This document shows, piece by piece, positions 7,738 to 9,121 of a stretch of 9,121 nt of DNA. The notes below the pieces were generated by a model that made no database searches, had not been told where the DNA came from, and saw only the letters and a program-made list of their open reading frames with translations. This DNA is from QGNO01 sp964493125. Its GTDB lineage: Bacteria; Chloroflexota; Dehalococcoidia; Lucifugimonadales; QGNO01. Position 1 is the stretch's first letter. Every line of letters begins with the position of its first letter. Made by a program: the position numbers and the translations under genes. Location: positions 1-9,121 of the forward strand of contig CAZBMS010000057.1 in the NCBI GenBank assembly GCA_964493125.1, in the 5' to 3' direction.

Positions 7738-7747
7738 GAGATCACTG

Positions 7748-9112
7748 TTATCTACTCGCACCCATGCCTACATACTTGAAGCCTAGCTCAATCATATCTG
7801 ATTGGACTAACAAGTTTCGGCTATCTACTATGGCAGGATTAGACATATTAGAATATATCTGCTTGTAATCAAGGTGAAGAAAGTCTTTCCATCCGGTTAG
7901 TATCAGAAGCACATCAGCCCCTTGGGCTGCTGAGTATGCCGAATCACACGGTTTCAAATTAGGGTCAACGGACAGTATCTCATTATTCACTACAGGGTCA
8001 TATGATTGTACGACAGCTCCTCGTTTATGAAGTTCGTTTGTAACACGTATTGCCAATGAATTCCTGATATCATTTGTTTCTGGCTTAAAAGTTAGACCAA
8101 GGACTGCTATAGTCCGGTTGTATAAGTTCGTATCCAGAAGTTTCTCGACTTTGTTTACGACACTAGCGACTTGTCTGTCATTCTTATCTAGTACAGCTTG
8201 TAGGAGATCAGTCTGATATTTATCTTGGTCTACAGTATTAATGAGAGCTCTCAGATCTTTTTCTAGGCAGGGACCTCCAAATCCAAGTCCAGCCTCCAAA
8301 TAGGAATGACCAATCCTGGAATCATATCCCATGCCGTTGGCTACTTCCTTGATATCTGCATTTACCTGTTCGCATATTCCTGAAATCTCGTTTATGAATG
8401 ATATTCGTGTTGCAAGAAATGCGTTTGATGCATACTTGATGATTTGGGCTGATGCTATATCAGTCTGTATCACGGGAACAGGATCGGTTTCTTTTGAAAT
8501 ATTTTGAATCCCTTTTATAGATACTTCTCTGTTTATTATGGGCTTATATATGTATCTTAAGATAGAAAAAGCCTTGTCTGAATCCCCGCCTAAAACTATT
8601 CTGTCTGGGAAGAAGAAATCTTTTAAAGCATTCCCCTCTCTGAGGAATTCCGGATTTGACACAATATCAAAGCAATCCTGTTGTGCTTTTTCGTTAAGGA
8701 TGCTTTTAATCAACTCGATAGTTCCAACTGGGATAGTACTCTTGATGACAATGATTTTGTATTCATTCAAGCCTGAACTTATTTGGTTTGCCACTTCTAT
8801 TATCTGCGATAGATCTATCTGTCCGTTTTTTAGAGATGGCGTTCCAACAGTTACGAATACGACCTGACTGTTTTTTACTGAAGATTGCAGATCAGTACTA
8901 AATCTCAACCTCCCATTATGTAGATTGCGTCTGAGTACTACGTCTATTCCAGATTCATATATGGGTGATTTCCCTGCGTTAAGTTGATCTACCCTGGCTC
9001 GATCAATGTCTACGTTGACTACTTCGTGACCAATTTCAGATAATCCCAAACCTGTGATTAGGCCAACATATCCTGATCCACCGATTACACATATCTTCTG
9101 GGGTTTATTCAT
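7748..9112 (-). CDS. ugd: UDP-glucose/GDP-mannose dehydrogenase family protein, probable UDP-glucose 6-dehydrogenase
   Basis: This cytoplasmic enzyme should oxidise the C6 hydroxyl of an NDP-hexose twice with NAD, most likely UDP-glucose to UDP-glucuronate. The 454 residues match the family's usual length. The N-terminal Rossmann domain shows IGGSGYVGL (10-18) and an acidic VDID end of strand 2 (34-37). VTVGTPS is at 87-93, KSTIPVGT at 124-131 and NPEFLREGNA at 153-162. The central helix region has IKYASNAFLATRISFINE (225-242) with the conserved Lys227. The active-site loop is GFGGPCLEKD (277-286) with catalytic Cys282. The C-terminal domain carries LGLTFKPETNDIRNS near 339-353. The loop differs from the common GSCFPKD form but keeps Cys, Lys and Asp. 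The ATG at 9112 leaves only nine upstream bases in the window, so its ribosome site cannot be judged. UDP-glucose is inferred from context; an N-acetylhexosamine or GDP-mannose substrate is possible. Confidence 0.93.
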   Translation of the reverse strand: MNKPQKICVIGGSGYVGLITGLGLSEIGHEVVNVDIDRARVDQLNAGKSPIYESGIDVVLRRNLHNGRLRFSTDLQSSVKNSQVVFVTVGTPSLKNGQIDLSQIIEVANQISSGLNEYKIIVIKSTIPVGTIELIKSILNEKAQQDCFDIVSNPEFLREGNALKDFFFPDRIVLGGDSDKAFSILRYIYKPIINREVSIKGIQNISKETDPVPVIQTDIASAQIIKYASNAFLATRISFINEISGICEQVNADIKEVANGMGYDSRIGHSYLEAGLGFGGPCLEKDLRALINTVDQDKYQTDLLQAVLDKNDRQVASVVNKVEKLLDTNLYNRTIAVLGLTFKPETNDIRNSLAIRVTNELHKRGAVVQSYDPVVNNEILSVDPNLKPCDSAYSAAQGADVLLILTGWKDFLHLDYKQIYSNMSNPAIVDSRNLLVQSDMIELGFKYVGMGASR

Positions 9113-9121
9113 GATATTGAT

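Overview
The window is part of a surface-polysaccharide (O-antigen, capsule or exopolysaccharide type) gene cluster. Every gene lies on the minus strand, so transcription runs from the right edge to the left. The DNA is bacterial in style: tightly packed genes, 4-base and 14-base overlaps, one textbook Shine-Dalgarno and several starts with little or none. It looks AT-rich (about 40% G+C by eye, not counted). I cannot name the organism from this sequence.

In transcription order there is a UDP-glucose/GDP-mannose-type 6-dehydrogenase (9112-7748), a GtrB/ArnC/DPM1-like family 2 glycosyltransferase with two membrane helices (7737-6772), an RfbF-like sugar-1-phosphate nucleotidyltransferase (6775-6056), two consecutive extended short-chain dehydrogenase/reductases (6059-5046 and 5059-4217), a class I SAM methyltransferase with an N-terminal zinc ribbon (4189-3254), a large polytopic GT-C glycosyltransferase of the GT39/ArnT type (3166-1166), and a broken glycosyltransferase-like gene that runs off the left edge (1159-1).

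The first genes would supply activated sugars: a uronic acid from the dehydrogenase, and an NDP-sugar from the nucleotidyltransferase that the two SDR enzymes can remodel. The first SDR has the Glu typical of 4,6-dehydratases and UDP-glucuronate decarboxylases. The second lacks it and looks like an epimerase or reductase. The methyltransferase may decorate the sugar or the glycan. The GT2 enzyme probably loads a sugar onto a polyprenyl phosphate, and the GT-C protein probably uses such a lipid-linked sugar on the far side of the membrane. No flippase, polymerase, chain-length regulator or priming transferase is in view, so the window is a middle piece of a larger locus.

The most notable observation is at the left end. 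A protein-like reading frame starts just after the GT-C stop codon and continues to position 1, but it needs three frame changes. The two best placed sit at short A runs. The annotatable 253-codon open frame starting at a TTG is only its middle part. I found no sign of a new kind of system: no repeats, CRISPR, mobile elements or RNA genes.
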